The notes under the pieces are model-generated. The model ran no database searches, was not told where the DNA came from, and saw only the letters and a program-made list of their open reading frames with translations. The position numbers and the translations under genes are program-made. Below are positions 1-5,494 of a stretch of 10,013 bases of DNA, one piece after another. Origin of the DNA: Clostridia bacterium (lineage in GTDB: Bacteria; Bacillota; Clostridia; Christensenellales; Aristaeellaceae); contig CAAGII010000121.1 of assembly GCA_900769875.1 (NCBI GenBank), forward strand, positions 1 to 10,013. The letters run 5' to 3'. The number at the start of each line of letters is the position of its first letter. The stretch's first letter is position 1.

Positions 1-77
1 AGCAGGGTCTGCGCTTCGCTATCCGTGAAGGCGGCCGTACCGTGGGTTCCGGCGTTGTGGCGAAGGTCATCGAGTAA
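1..77 (+). CDS. tuf: Elongation factor Tu, C-terminal end (partial)
   Basis: This is the last 24 codons of EF-Tu, the GTPase that carries aminoacyl-tRNA to the ribosome. Reading in the frame that starts at base 3, the translation contains RFAIREGGRTVGSGVV and ends in AKVIE before TAA at 75-77. That is the near-invariant end of EF-Tu domain 3, so the identification is secure although the rest of the gene lies outside the window. Having tuf just ahead of rpmG-secE-nusG resembles the tufB-secE-nusG arrangement of E. coli and suggests that this is the copy tied to the secE/nusG operon. Confidence 0.96.
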   Translation, partial: QGLRFAIREGGRTVGSGVVAKVIE

Positions 78-91
78 TCCCGCTTTTCGCA

Positions 92-120
92 CCACCCGGA
101 GGCTGAGTATCTCCGGGTGG
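92..120 (+). terminator. Strong hairpin after tuf (terminator or processing site)
   Basis: Bases 92-101 (CCACCCGGAG) and 111-120 (CTCCGGGTGG) form a perfect 10-bp stem with a 9-base loop, starting 14 bases after the tuf stop. No T run follows, so as an intrinsic terminator it would be leaky. It may instead protect the tuf 3' end or reduce read-through into rpmG. EF-Tu is needed in large excess over SecE and NusG, which fits partial termination here. The hairpin is seen directly; its role is inferred. Confidence 0.55.
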
Positions 121-123
121 GAG

Positions 124-157
124 CGCCGGATAAGGCCCGCAAGGGCTGAGAACGGCG
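124..157 (+). other. Possible structured leader before rpmG
   Basis: CGCC at 124-127 can pair with GGCG at 154-157. Inside it, GCCC at 135-138 and GGGC at 143-146 close a GCAA (GNRA) tetraloop, leaving a nearly symmetrical internal loop. It ends about 18 bases before the rpmG ribosome binding site. It could be a regulatory or stability element, or simply chance pairing in GC-rich DNA. Confidence 0.25.
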
Positions 158-187
158 TGACTATGACTATGGCTGGAGGTGTCCGAC

Positions 188-349
188 GTGGCTAATGCCG
201 CCCGTACCAAGGTTTGCCTGGCTTGCACCGAATGCAAGCAGCGCAACTACAACAACATGAAGAACAAGAAGAACACTCCGGATCGCATTGAACTGAAGAA
301 GTATTGCCGTTTCTGCCGCAAGCACACGGTGCATCGCGAGACCAAGTAA
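188..349 (+). CDS. rpmG: 50S ribosomal protein L33 (zinc-ribbon form)
   Basis: This 53-residue protein of the large ribosomal subunit begins MANAARTKVCLACTEC and ends in the typical HRETK. It carries the four zinc-ligand cysteines of the 'C+' L33 form: C13-x2-C16 in CTECKQRNY and C40-x2-C43 in KYCRFCRKH, with an extra cysteine at 10. The start is GTG at 188, chosen because GGAGGT at 175-180 sits 7 bases upstream and the resulting length is usual for the family. rpmG directly before secE and nusG is the common order in Firmicutes. Bacteria with a C+ form often also have a cysteine-free paralogue used under zinc starvation; none is visible here. Confidence 0.96.
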   Translation: MANAARTKVCLACTECKQRNYNNMKNKKNTPDRIELKKYCRFCRKHTVHRETK

Positions 350-377
350 GGCTGATACGCCTGTGGAGGTGACAACA

Positions 378-665
378 ATGGCTGAGGAGAAGAAGATGCC
401 TGAGCAGAAGAAGGCTGACGCGAAGGCTGAAACCTCCAAAATGGATCAATTCGTCTCCTGGTGCAAAGCGCTCCCTGCCAGGATTGCCAAGCCTTTCAAG
501 AACATGTACTATGAGCTCAAGAAGGTCACCTGGCCTACCAAGCACAAGTGGCTTGTGTGCTCGATCATCGTGCTTGTGTTCATGATCGCGATGGGTATTG
601 TGATCGGTCTGTTTGATATGGGTGCCTCTCAGCTGGTAAAGCAGCTGGGCAATATCAACGTCTGA
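378..665 (+). CDS. secE: Preprotein translocase subunit SecE
   Basis: SecE is the small clamp subunit that, with SecY and SecG, forms the protein-conducting channel of the plasma membrane. The 95-residue product has a charged Lys/Glu-rich N-terminus (1-20), an amphipathic region (about 30-45), the family hallmark ELKKVTWPT (46-54) and one membrane segment (about 57-79). This is the usual single-span Gram-positive form. ATG at 378 is chosen over an in-frame GTG at 363, because GGAGGT at 365-370 is placed 7 bases before the ATG and overlaps the codons after the GTG. It lies 28 bases after rpmG and 111 bases before nusG. Confidence 0.96.
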   Translation: MAEEKKMPEQKKADAKAETSKMDQFVSWCKALPARIAKPFKNMYYELKKVTWPTKHKWLVCSIIVLVFMIAMGIVIGLFDMGASQLVKQLGNINV

Positions 666-734
666 GTTGGAAGGCTGCCGCGTCGGTCTCACCGGAGGGG
701 AAGGCCGCGCGGTCGTCGATTCACGCAGCAACAA

Positions 735-758
735 GGCCTGTGTGCCTGAACACAGGCC
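735..758 (+). other. Hairpin upstream of nusG
   Basis: GGCCTGTG (735-742) and CACAGGCC (751-758) form a perfect 8-bp stem around an 8-base loop, ending 7 bases before the nusG ribosome binding site at 766-772. There is no T run, so it is unlikely to be an intrinsic terminator. It may be an RNA stability or translation-control element in the 111-base secE-nusG spacer. Function unknown. Confidence 0.4.
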
Positions 759-776
759 ATGGCATAGGAGAGAATC

Positions 777-1352
777 ATGAGCAATCAGACCAACGAACAG
801 GAGTCCTTGATCCCGCCGGAGCTTGAAGGCAAGCTCTGCTGGTATGTCGTACACACCTATTCGGGGTATGAAAACAAGGTCATGGATACCCTGAAGAAGT
901 CTGTGGAAAACAGTGAGAAGATGCAGAAGCTCATCTTCGAGATCGTGGTTCCCGAGGAGGAAGTCACCGAGATCAAGAAGGGCAAGCGCGTGAAGAGCCA
1001 CCGCAAGGTCTTCCCCGGCTATGTGATGATCCACATGATCTGGACGACCGAGAGCTGGTATCTGGTTCGCAACACGCGTGGCGTGACCGGCTTCGTAGGA
1101 CCTGAAAGCAAACCCGTTGCTCTTTCCGAGGACGAGGTGGAGCGCATGCTGCATCCCGTGCCTGAGGAGGTCAAGACGGACATCGCGATTGGCCAGCAGG
1201 TGCGCGTACTGAGCGGCCCGCTGGAAAACTACGAGGTTCAGGTTGAGGACGTGGATGCAATCGTGGGCACTGTGCGCGTGCGGGTGCAGATGCTGGGACG
1301 CGAACAGTCCGTGGATCTGCAGCTGGATCAGGTGCAGAGGATCGACGATTGA
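777..1352 (+). CDS. nusG: Transcription termination/antitermination factor NusG
   Basis: NusG binds elongating RNA polymerase and couples it to Rho, to the ribosome or to pausing signals. The 191-residue product has the NGN domain (about 20-125), with WYVVHTYSGYE (22-32), KVFPGYVMI (77-85) and NTRGVTGFVGP (99-109), followed by a KOW domain (about 138-190). GGAG with good spacing at 767-770 supports ATG at 777. The KOW domain is unusual. The glycine normally present a few residues after 'GPF' (as in FxGxV) is valine here (YEVQVE, V153), and the usual FGR...PVEL tail reads LGREQSVDL. The length and flanking residues are intact, so it is probably functional. It lies upstream of rplK in the expected order. 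Confidence 0.95.
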   Translation: MSNQTNEQESLIPPELEGKLCWYVVHTYSGYENKVMDTLKKSVENSEKMQKLIFEIVVPEEEVTEIKKGKRVKSHRKVFPGYVMIHMIWTTESWYLVRNTRGVTGFVGPESKPVALSEDEVERMLHPVPEEVKTDIAIGQQVRVLSGPLENYEVQVEDVDAIVGTVRVRVQMLGREQSVDLQLDQVQRIDD

Positions 1353-1396
1353 TCTCACACTCTCCGCCAGGGGAGCTGCTGCAAACAAGGCTTTTC

Positions 1397-1437
1397 CGCC
1401 GGAGACAGCATCCGGCGAAGCAGGCGGCTTGCCGCCT
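1397..1437 (+). promoter_or_regulatory. Tandem hairpins in the nusG-rplK leader
   Basis: Two hairpins lie in the 181-base spacer between nusG and rplK. The first pairs CGCCGGA (1397-1403) with TCCGGCG (1411-1417). The second pairs AGGCGG (1422-1427) with CCGCCT (1432-1437) around a CTTG loop and is followed by TTTCC, so it resembles a weak attenuator. Together with the L1-like motif downstream they make this spacer a likely control region for the ribosomal-protein part of the operon. I saw no convincing sigma-A promoter in the spacer. Confidence 0.45.
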
Positions 1438-1476
1438 TTCCATCACCCGTATTCGGCTTGCCCGATTGGGTGCAAC

Positions 1477-1510
1477 GTGGGAGGAAGTCCACAAGCTTCC
1501 GCGTGACCAC
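1477..1510 (+). promoter_or_regulatory. L1-binding-type RNA motif before rplK
   Basis: GTGG (1477-1480) pairs with CCAC (1507-1510). Next comes an asymmetric internal loop, GA (1481-1482) opposite GCGTGA (1501-1506), then an inner stem GGAAGT (1483-1488) with GCTTCC (1495-1500). Ribosomal protein L1 recognises this kind of loop in 23S rRNA and in its own mRNA: two bases (GA) opposite about six, between two helices. It ends 8 bases before the rplK ribosome binding site (1518-1523), so L1 binding could repress rplK/rplA translation. The pairing is seen directly; L1 as ligand is inferred from the known autoregulation of L11-L1 operons. Confidence 0.65.
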
Positions 1511-1533
1511 ACTGTTTAGGAGGTGCCATCAAG

Positions 1534-1962
1534 ATGGCAAAGAAGGTTACTGCTTACATCAAGCTGCAGGTTGCCGCCGGCAAGGCGAATCCTGCCCCGC
1601 CCATTGGTCCTGCGCTGGGCCAGCACGGCGTGAACATCCCCGGCTTCTGCAAGGAATTCAACGAGCGTACCAAGAACGACATCGGTCTGATTATCCCTGT
1701 CGTCATCACGGTGTATTCTGACCGTACCTTCACCTTCATCACCAAGACCCCCCCGGTTCCGGTGCTGATCAAGAAGGAACTTGGCCTTGAGTCCGCAAGC
1801 GCCCGCCCCAACCGCGATAAGGTTGGCCAGCTGACCCAGGAACAGCTCCGCAAGATCGCCACGATCAAGATGCCTGACCTGAACGCCGCATCGATCGAGG
1901 CTGCCATGAGCATGGTGGCCGGCACCGCTCGCAGCATGGGCGTGACTGTGGCTGATCAGTAA
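1534..1962 (+). CDS. rplK: 50S ribosomal protein L11
   Basis: L11 binds the GTPase-associated region of 23S rRNA at the base of the L7/L12 stalk and takes part in factor-dependent GTP hydrolysis and stringent-response sensing. The 142-residue product has the N-terminal domain with KLQVAAGKANPAPPIGPALG (11-30) and GVNIPGFCKEFN (33-44), and the C-terminal RNA-binding domain with TKTPPVPVLIKK and KMPDLNA. The last third ends in the typical GTARSMGVTV. Length is standard. AGGAGGTG at 1518-1525 supports ATG at 1534. It is followed by rplA after a 105-base structured spacer. Confidence 0.97.
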   Translation: MAKKVTAYIKLQVAAGKANPAPPIGPALGQHGVNIPGFCKEFNERTKNDIGLIIPVVITVYSDRTFTFITKTPPVPVLIKKELGLESASARPNRDKVGQLTQEQLRKIATIKMPDLNAASIEAAMSMVAGTARSMGVTVADQ

Positions 1963-2015
1963 GGACGAGCGCGCATGCGCCGCCGATCCTTGAAACATGT
2001 GTGGGGCTGAGCCCC
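1961..2015 (+). other. Two hairpins in the rplK-rplA spacer
   Basis: AAGGA (1961-1965) pairs with TCCTT (1987-1991) around an inner GCGC/GCGC stem (1969-1972 with 1977-1980), overlapping the end of the rplK stop codon. A second hairpin pairs GGGGC (2003-2007) with GCCCC (2011-2015) around a TGA loop. Neither has a T run. They may stabilise the rplK 3' end or isolate the downstream L1-like motif. Confidence 0.4.
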
Positions 2016-2021
2016 TGAGCA

Positions 2022-2054
2022 ATGTGGGAGGACATAGCGCCGTTAATACCACAT
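2022..2054 (+). promoter_or_regulatory. L1-binding-type RNA motif before rplA
   Basis: ATGTGG (2022-2027) pairs perfectly with CCACAT (2049-2054). Inside it is GA (2028-2029) opposite GTTAATA (2042-2048), closed by a short GG/CC inner helix (2030-2031 with 2040-2041). This repeats the architecture of the motif before rplK, with the shared core GTGGGAGGA...ACCAC. The 3' arm directly abuts the rplA ribosome binding site (GGGAGG, 2055-2060), so bound L1 would be well placed to block initiation of its own synthesis. L1 as ligand is an inference. Confidence 0.68.
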
Positions 2055-2067
2055 GGGAGGAATAAAA

Positions 2068-2757
2068 ATGAAGCATGGTAAGAAATACCAGGACAGCGTG
2101 AAGCTGATCGATCATCTCAAGCAGTATGATCCCGAAGAGGCTGTGGATCTGATCGTCAAGACCGGCAAGGCCAAGTTTGACGAGACTGTGGAGATTTCCG
2201 TCCGTCTGGGCGTGGATCCCCGTCATGCCGACCAGCAGGTTCGTGGCGCGGTCGTTCTGCCCCATGGCACCGGCCGTACCATCCGTGTGCTGGTTATCGC
2301 CAAGGGCGAAAAGGCGAAGGAAGCCGAAGCTGCCGGTGCGGATTATGTCGGCGCCGAGGATATGATCGCCAAGATCCAGCAGCAGAACTGGTTCGATTTC
2401 GACGTCTGCGTGGCTACGCCTGATATGATGGGCCTTATCGGCCGTATTGGCCGTATCCTGGGCCCCAAGGGCCTGATGCCCAACCCCAAGTCCGGTACCG
2501 TCACCATGGACCTGGCGAAGGCCGTGAAGGAAATCAAGGCCGGCAAGGTGGAGTATCGTCTGGATAAGACCGCGATCATCCACTGCCCCATCGGCAAGGT
2601 CTCCTTCGGCGTGCAGAAGCTGAACGAGAACATGACCACCCTGATGGACGCGATCAACAAGGCGAAGCCCGCCGCCGCGAAGGGCACCTATGTGAAGAGC
2701 CTGTATCTGAGCTCCACCATGGGTCCCTCTGTGCGCGTGAATCCGCTGAAGTTCTGA
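2068..2757 (+). CDS. rplA: 50S ribosomal protein L1
   Basis: L1 forms the mobile L1 stalk that helps release deacylated tRNA from the E site, and it commonly represses its own operon. The 229-residue product starts MKHGKKYQDSVKLID and contains the signature region around GRIGRILGPKGLMPNPKSGTV (residues about 125-145) and a C-terminal Thr/Ser-rich RNA-binding stretch (KSLYLSSTMGPSVRVN). ATG at 2068 is preferred to an in-frame ATG at 2053. GGGAGG at 2055-2060 lies 7 bases before 2068, and MKHGKKY is a usual L1 start. It is the last gene of the operon here, with a terminator 20 bases after the stop codon. Confidence 0.97.
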   Translation: MKHGKKYQDSVKLIDHLKQYDPEEAVDLIVKTGKAKFDETVEISVRLGVDPRHADQQVRGAVVLPHGTGRTIRVLVIAKGEKAKEAEAAGADYVGAEDMIAKIQQQNWFDFDVCVATPDMMGLIGRIGRILGPKGLMPNPKSGTVTMDLAKAVKEIKAGKVEYRLDKTAIIHCPIGKVSFGVQKLNENMTTLMDAINKAKPAAAKGTYVKSLYLSSTMGPSVRVNPLKF

Positions 2758-2777
2758 TCGTACAGCGTGTATCCGAT

Positions 2778-2808
2778 GCTCCTCCGGTTCGCCGGGGGAG
2801 CTTTTCTT
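2778..2808 (+). terminator. Rho-independent terminator after rplA
   Basis: GCTCCTCCGG (2778-2787) pairs with CCGGGGGAGC (2792-2801), a 10-bp stem with one T-G wobble capped by a stable TTCG tetraloop, followed by TTTTCTT (2802-2808). This textbook terminator ends the tuf-to-rplA transcription unit, so rplJ/rplL are not co-transcribed from here. Confidence 0.9.
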
Positions 2809-2851
2809 ATGCGCAAATCGCTTCCTGCACTGAAAATGCGCGGCGTTCCTG

Positions 2852-2880
2852 GTCACATTGCGCCGAAAGCGACATACACT
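2852..2880 (+). promoter_or_regulatory. Sporulation (sigma-E/sigma-K type) promoter candidate
   Basis: GTCACATT (2852-2859) and CATACACT (2873-2880) are separated by 13 bases. The -10 matches the mother-cell sigma-E consensus CATACAnT exactly, and the -35 differs from GKCATATT at one base. The GTCACA part also resembles the sigma-K -35. The predicted transcript would start about 2887 and give a ~46-base leader before the Cys-rich gene, whose ribosome binding site is at 2916-2922. No sigma-A promoter of similar quality is visible in the 2809-2932 gap. Consensus sequences are from memory of Bacillus subtilis. Confidence 0.6.
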
Positions 2881-2932
2881 GCTGATGAAGGCTCTACCTC
2901 CACGGAGCCGCGAATAAGGAGGCGTGACATTC

Positions 2933-3754
2933 ATGAGCTTCTACAGCTATAAAAACGCTGCTCCTTCCTGCTGCCCGGGCATCATTTCCGGCAACGCCTG
3001 CGACGGATTGCAGGAGAAGGTCTGCGTTCAGGTGAAGCGCGTGTACGATAGCTGCCTTCAGCAGGAACAGCTTGACAATCAGGTGGTGACCATCACCAGC
3101 TATGCGCAGGTGGTCAACAACTGCAAGTGCAACAGCTGCGGCTGCGGTGATTCGCAGGAAACACAACCCCCGACCTCCGCGCCTGTGCCGCCGATCATCT
3201 TTGAGAGCTGCCGATCTTCGACCACCGAAGGCACCATTCGCAACCTGACCGTGGATCGCCTCTGCGATCGTCCATGCTTCGCGCGCGTCCGCTGCACGGT
3301 GGATGTGCCGATCGACATTCTCTTTGTCGATTCCCGCTGCGTCGAGTATATCGGCAAGGGTACGGTCAGCGTCAATCGCGATGTGCTGCTTTCGATTCCT
3401 GATGAGAGCATTGTGCCCTATACGCTGGAAGCCATGGTCAGCGCCATTTGCGTCAGCGGTACCTACATTGGTAACAATCAGTTCAGCATGACGGTGTGCG
3501 TGACGATCATCCTCAAGGTGCTGGCGAATGTGGAAATCCTCATTCCAAGCTACGGTTTCTGTTCGATTCCGCCCGCCGAGGAGTTCGCGGAATCGGTGTG
3601 CGACGAGTTCTTCAGTTTGCCGCTTTTCCCGCAGGCGCTCTGCACGGATGTGAATGTAACCGGCGGAAGCTCGGTGAACTGCACTTGCAGCGGCAATACC
3701 TGCACCTGTGTGCGTCCGCCGCAAACAGGGTTTGTGCCTGTCAACCAGAACTGA
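2933..3754 (+). CDS. Cysteine-rich protein, possible spore coat/exosporium protein
   Basis: I do not recognise a named gene. The 273-residue product has 23 cysteines (about 8%) and neither a signal peptide nor a clear membrane segment. It has four parts: an N-terminal segment with SCCPG and the stretch EKVCVQVKRVYDSC (about 28-41); a short Cys cluster CKCNSCGCG (about 64-72) with a Pro/Thr linker; a beta-rich central domain (about 90-215) with regularly placed CxxPCxxxxRC and VDVPIDILFVDSR; and a C-terminal CTCSGNTCTC tail. Such cysteine content in a cytosol-made protein is typical of cross-linked spore coat or exosporium components, and the promoter candidate upstream agrees. ATG at 2933 is chosen because AAGGAGG (2916-2922) is 10 bases away; an in-frame GTG at 2924 is too close to it. 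Both flanks carry terminators, so it is probably monocistronic. Existence of the gene is near certain; the coat role is inferred. Confidence 0.8.
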   Translation: MSFYSYKNAAPSCCPGIISGNACDGLQEKVCVQVKRVYDSCLQQEQLDNQVVTITSYAQVVNNCKCNSCGCGDSQETQPPTSAPVPPIIFESCRSSTTEGTIRNLTVDRLCDRPCFARVRCTVDVPIDILFVDSRCVEYIGKGTVSVNRDVLLSIPDESIVPYTLEAMVSAICVSGTYIGNNQFSMTVCVTIILKVLANVEILIPSYGFCSIPPAEEFAESVCDEFFSLPLFPQALCTDVNVTGGSSVNCTCSGNTCTCVRPPQTGFVPVNQN

Positions 3755-3764
3755 CGGGAAGAGC

Positions 3765-3803
3765 AGAGGGACGGGAGTGTGGAGGCTCCTGTCCCTCTTC
3801 GTT
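3765..3803 (+). terminator. Terminator after the Cys-rich gene
   Basis: AGAGGGACGGGAG (3765-3777) pairs with CTCCTGTCCCTCT (3786-3798), a 13-bp stem with one G-T wobble and an 8-base loop, followed by a weak T tract (TCGTT). It starts 10 bases after the stop codon of the Cys-rich gene. Confidence 0.8.
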
Positions 3804-3808
3804 GCGTG

Positions 3809-3833
3809 AAAAAGGGGAGGCATATGCCTCCCC
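3809..3833 (-). terminator. Terminator of the kinase transcription unit
   Basis: Bases 3814-3833 are a perfect 20-base palindrome (GGGGAGGCAT and its complement), which folds as an 8-bp stem with an ATAT loop. On the minus strand it is followed directly by five T (complement of 3809-3813). It lies 20 bases after the kinase stop codon. With the preceding plus-strand terminator it insulates two convergent units. Confidence 0.88.
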
Positions 3834-3853
3834 GGAGTATCCAAAATCCTGTA

Positions 3854-5443
3854 TTAGCCCTTCATGCCCTTGACGCATGCGCGCTCCGCGTCCAGACAGG
3901 CGAGATAGCGCTTGACATAGGTGTTGAAGCCGGCAACATCGGCAGGATCGGGCTGGAGCGTCTCGCTCGGCATGCCGCTGAACACGCGATCCGCGAGGAA
4001 CTGCGCAAGCGTTTCGCCCTCGTTCCTCTCAGCCATGTAGCTTGCGAGCAGGGCGATGCCCCACGCGCCGCCCTCACCGGCGGTCTCCATGAGGGTCACA
4101 GGCGTGCCCAGCGCGGCAGCCATCAGGCTCTGACCGACGCCGCGGGTCTTGAACAGGCCGCCGTGCCCGACAACGCTGTCGATCGCGACCTGCTCACCGG
4201 CGAGAATCTGCATGCCAACCTTCAGCGTCGCCATGGAGGAGTAGATCAGCGTGCGCATGAAGTTGGGCAGGCTGATGGGCGCATCAGCCAGGCGGGTGAA
4301 CATGGGCACGCCGTCGTCGGTTTCTGTGATCGGCTCGCCGGAGTAGTAATTGTAGCTCATCAGGCCGCCGCAATCCTTGTCGCCCAGCAGCGCCTGCTTG
4401 AAGAGCATGGTGTACAGGCTGTTCATGTCAACTTCCAGCCCCATTGCGCGCGAGAACTCAGCCAAAAGACCGACCCACGCGTTGAGATCGGAGGTACAGC
4501 TGTTGCAGTGTACCATGGCGACCGGCTTGCCCGTGGGGGGGGTTACCATGTCGATCTCGGTATGCAGCTTGCTCAGCGCCTTCTCCAGCACAATCATCGC
4601 GAAGATAGAGGTTCCGGCAGACACGTTGCCGGTGCGGGCGGCAACCGAGTTGGTCGCGACCATGCCGGTACCCGCGTCGCCCTCGGGCGGGCAGAGGGGC
4701 GCGCCGGGCTCAAGGTCGCCGTCGGGATCAAGCAGGAGCGCGCCCTCGCGTGTCAGCCGTCCGGCTTCGGCGCCTGCCAAAAGCACGGTGGGAAGCACGT
4801 CCTCCAGCTTCCACGGGAGATGAAGAGGCGCAATCTTCTCGTTGAACTTTGCGATCATTGCAGCGTCGTAATTGCAGCATTCGCTGTCGATGGGCATCCA
4901 GCCGGAGGCGTCGCCAATGCCCAGCACCTTCTCGCCGCTCAAAAGATAGGTGACGTAGCCTGCGAGGGTGGTCACGTGGCGGATGTCGGGTACATGCGCC
5001 TCCTGATTGAGGATCGCCTGATAGAGATGCGCGATCGTCCAGCGCTGCGGTACGTTGAAATGGAATGCCTCCGTCAGCTCTGCGGCAGCCTGACCGGTGA
5101 TGGTGTTGCGCCAGGTGCGGAAGGGCACGAGCAGCTCCATCTTCCCGTTGAAGGCAAGGTAGCCGTGCATCATGGCGCTGATGCCGATTGCGCCAAAGCG
5201 CGTTAGCTTCACGCCGTACTTTTCCTGCACATCCCGCTTGAGGGAAGCGTAGCAGTCCTGAAGGCCATGCACAATCGCTTCCTGACTGTAGCTCCATACG
5301 CCGTCAACAAGGCTGTCGTGCCAGGTGTGGTCACCGGTGGCCAGCACCTGCTGGTCGGCGCCGATCAGCACAGCCTTGATGCGGGTGGAGCCGAACTCGA
5401 TGCCGAGCGCGGTCTTGCCGGATTGAATCCATTGCCTGTTCAT
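3854..5443 (-). CDS. FGGY-family carbohydrate kinase (probable L-ribulokinase type)
   Basis: FGGY kinases phosphorylate sugars such as ribulose, xylulose or glycerol using ATP. The 529-residue product has the N-terminal phosphate-binding motif LGIEFGSTRIKAVLIG (13-28), a substrate-side motif GISAMMHGY (87-95), the probable catalytic Asp256 in PPEGDAGTG, the ATPase motif GNVSAGTSIF (272-281) and the C-terminal nucleotide-binding stretch GHGGLFKT...ETAGEGGAWGIALL. From memory, the N-terminal half closely resembles the AraB-type kinase of Bacteroides arabinose operons (often annotated as xylulose kinase or ATPase), so L-ribulose is the favoured substrate; D-xylulose is the alternative. AAGGAGGA at 5450-5457 supports ATG at 5443. 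It is last in a unit behind uppP and dac, 51 bases after the latter, with no arabinose genes visible nearby. A run of eight G (4535-4542) does not break the frame. Confidence 0.85.
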   Translation of the reverse strand: MNRQWIQSGKTALGIEFGSTRIKAVLIGADQQVLATGDHTWHDSLVDGVWSYSQEAIVHGLQDCYASLKRDVQEKYGVKLTRFGAIGISAMMHGYLAFNGKMELLVPFRTWRNTITGQAAAELTEAFHFNVPQRWTIAHLYQAILNQEAHVPDIRHVTTLAGYVTYLLSGEKVLGIGDASGWMPIDSECCNYDAAMIAKFNEKIAPLHLPWKLEDVLPTVLLAGAEAGRLTREGALLLDPDGDLEPGAPLCPPEGDAGTGMVATNSVAARTGNVSAGTSIFAMIVLEKALSKLHTEIDMVTPPTGKPVAMVHCNSCTSDLNAWVGLLAEFSRAMGLEVDMNSLYTMLFKQALLGDKDCGGLMSYNYYSGEPITETDDGVPMFTRLADAPISLPNFMRTLIYSSMATLKVGMQILAGEQVAIDSVVGHGGLFKTRGVGQSLMAAALGTPVTLMETAGEGGAWGIALLASYMAERNEGETLAQFLADRVFSGMPSETLQPDPADVAGFNTYVKRYLACLDAERACVKGMKG

Positions 5444-5494
5444 GATAATATCCTCCTTTGTGTTGTAGATAGAGGCTGGTATGCAGCCGAAACA

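Noticed and set aside
192..1388. Minus-strand open frame of about 400 codons opposite rpmG, secE and nusG
   Set aside because: It is a shadow of three confident genes, with no ribosome binding site or domain.
2053..2070. Earlier rplA start at ATG 2053
   Set aside because: It lies within the 3' arm of the L1-like motif and overlaps the ribosome binding site that serves ATG 2068.
1516..2934. Long minus-strand open frame (about 470 codons) across rplK and rplA
   Set aside because: It runs antisense to two ribosomal protein genes with perfect family matches; the translation is low-complexity and His/Gly-rich with no motif.
3779..5206. Plus-strand open frame of about 475 codons opposite the kinase
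   Set aside because: It is antisense to a clear FGGY kinase, starts inside the terminator region, and has shadow-like composition.
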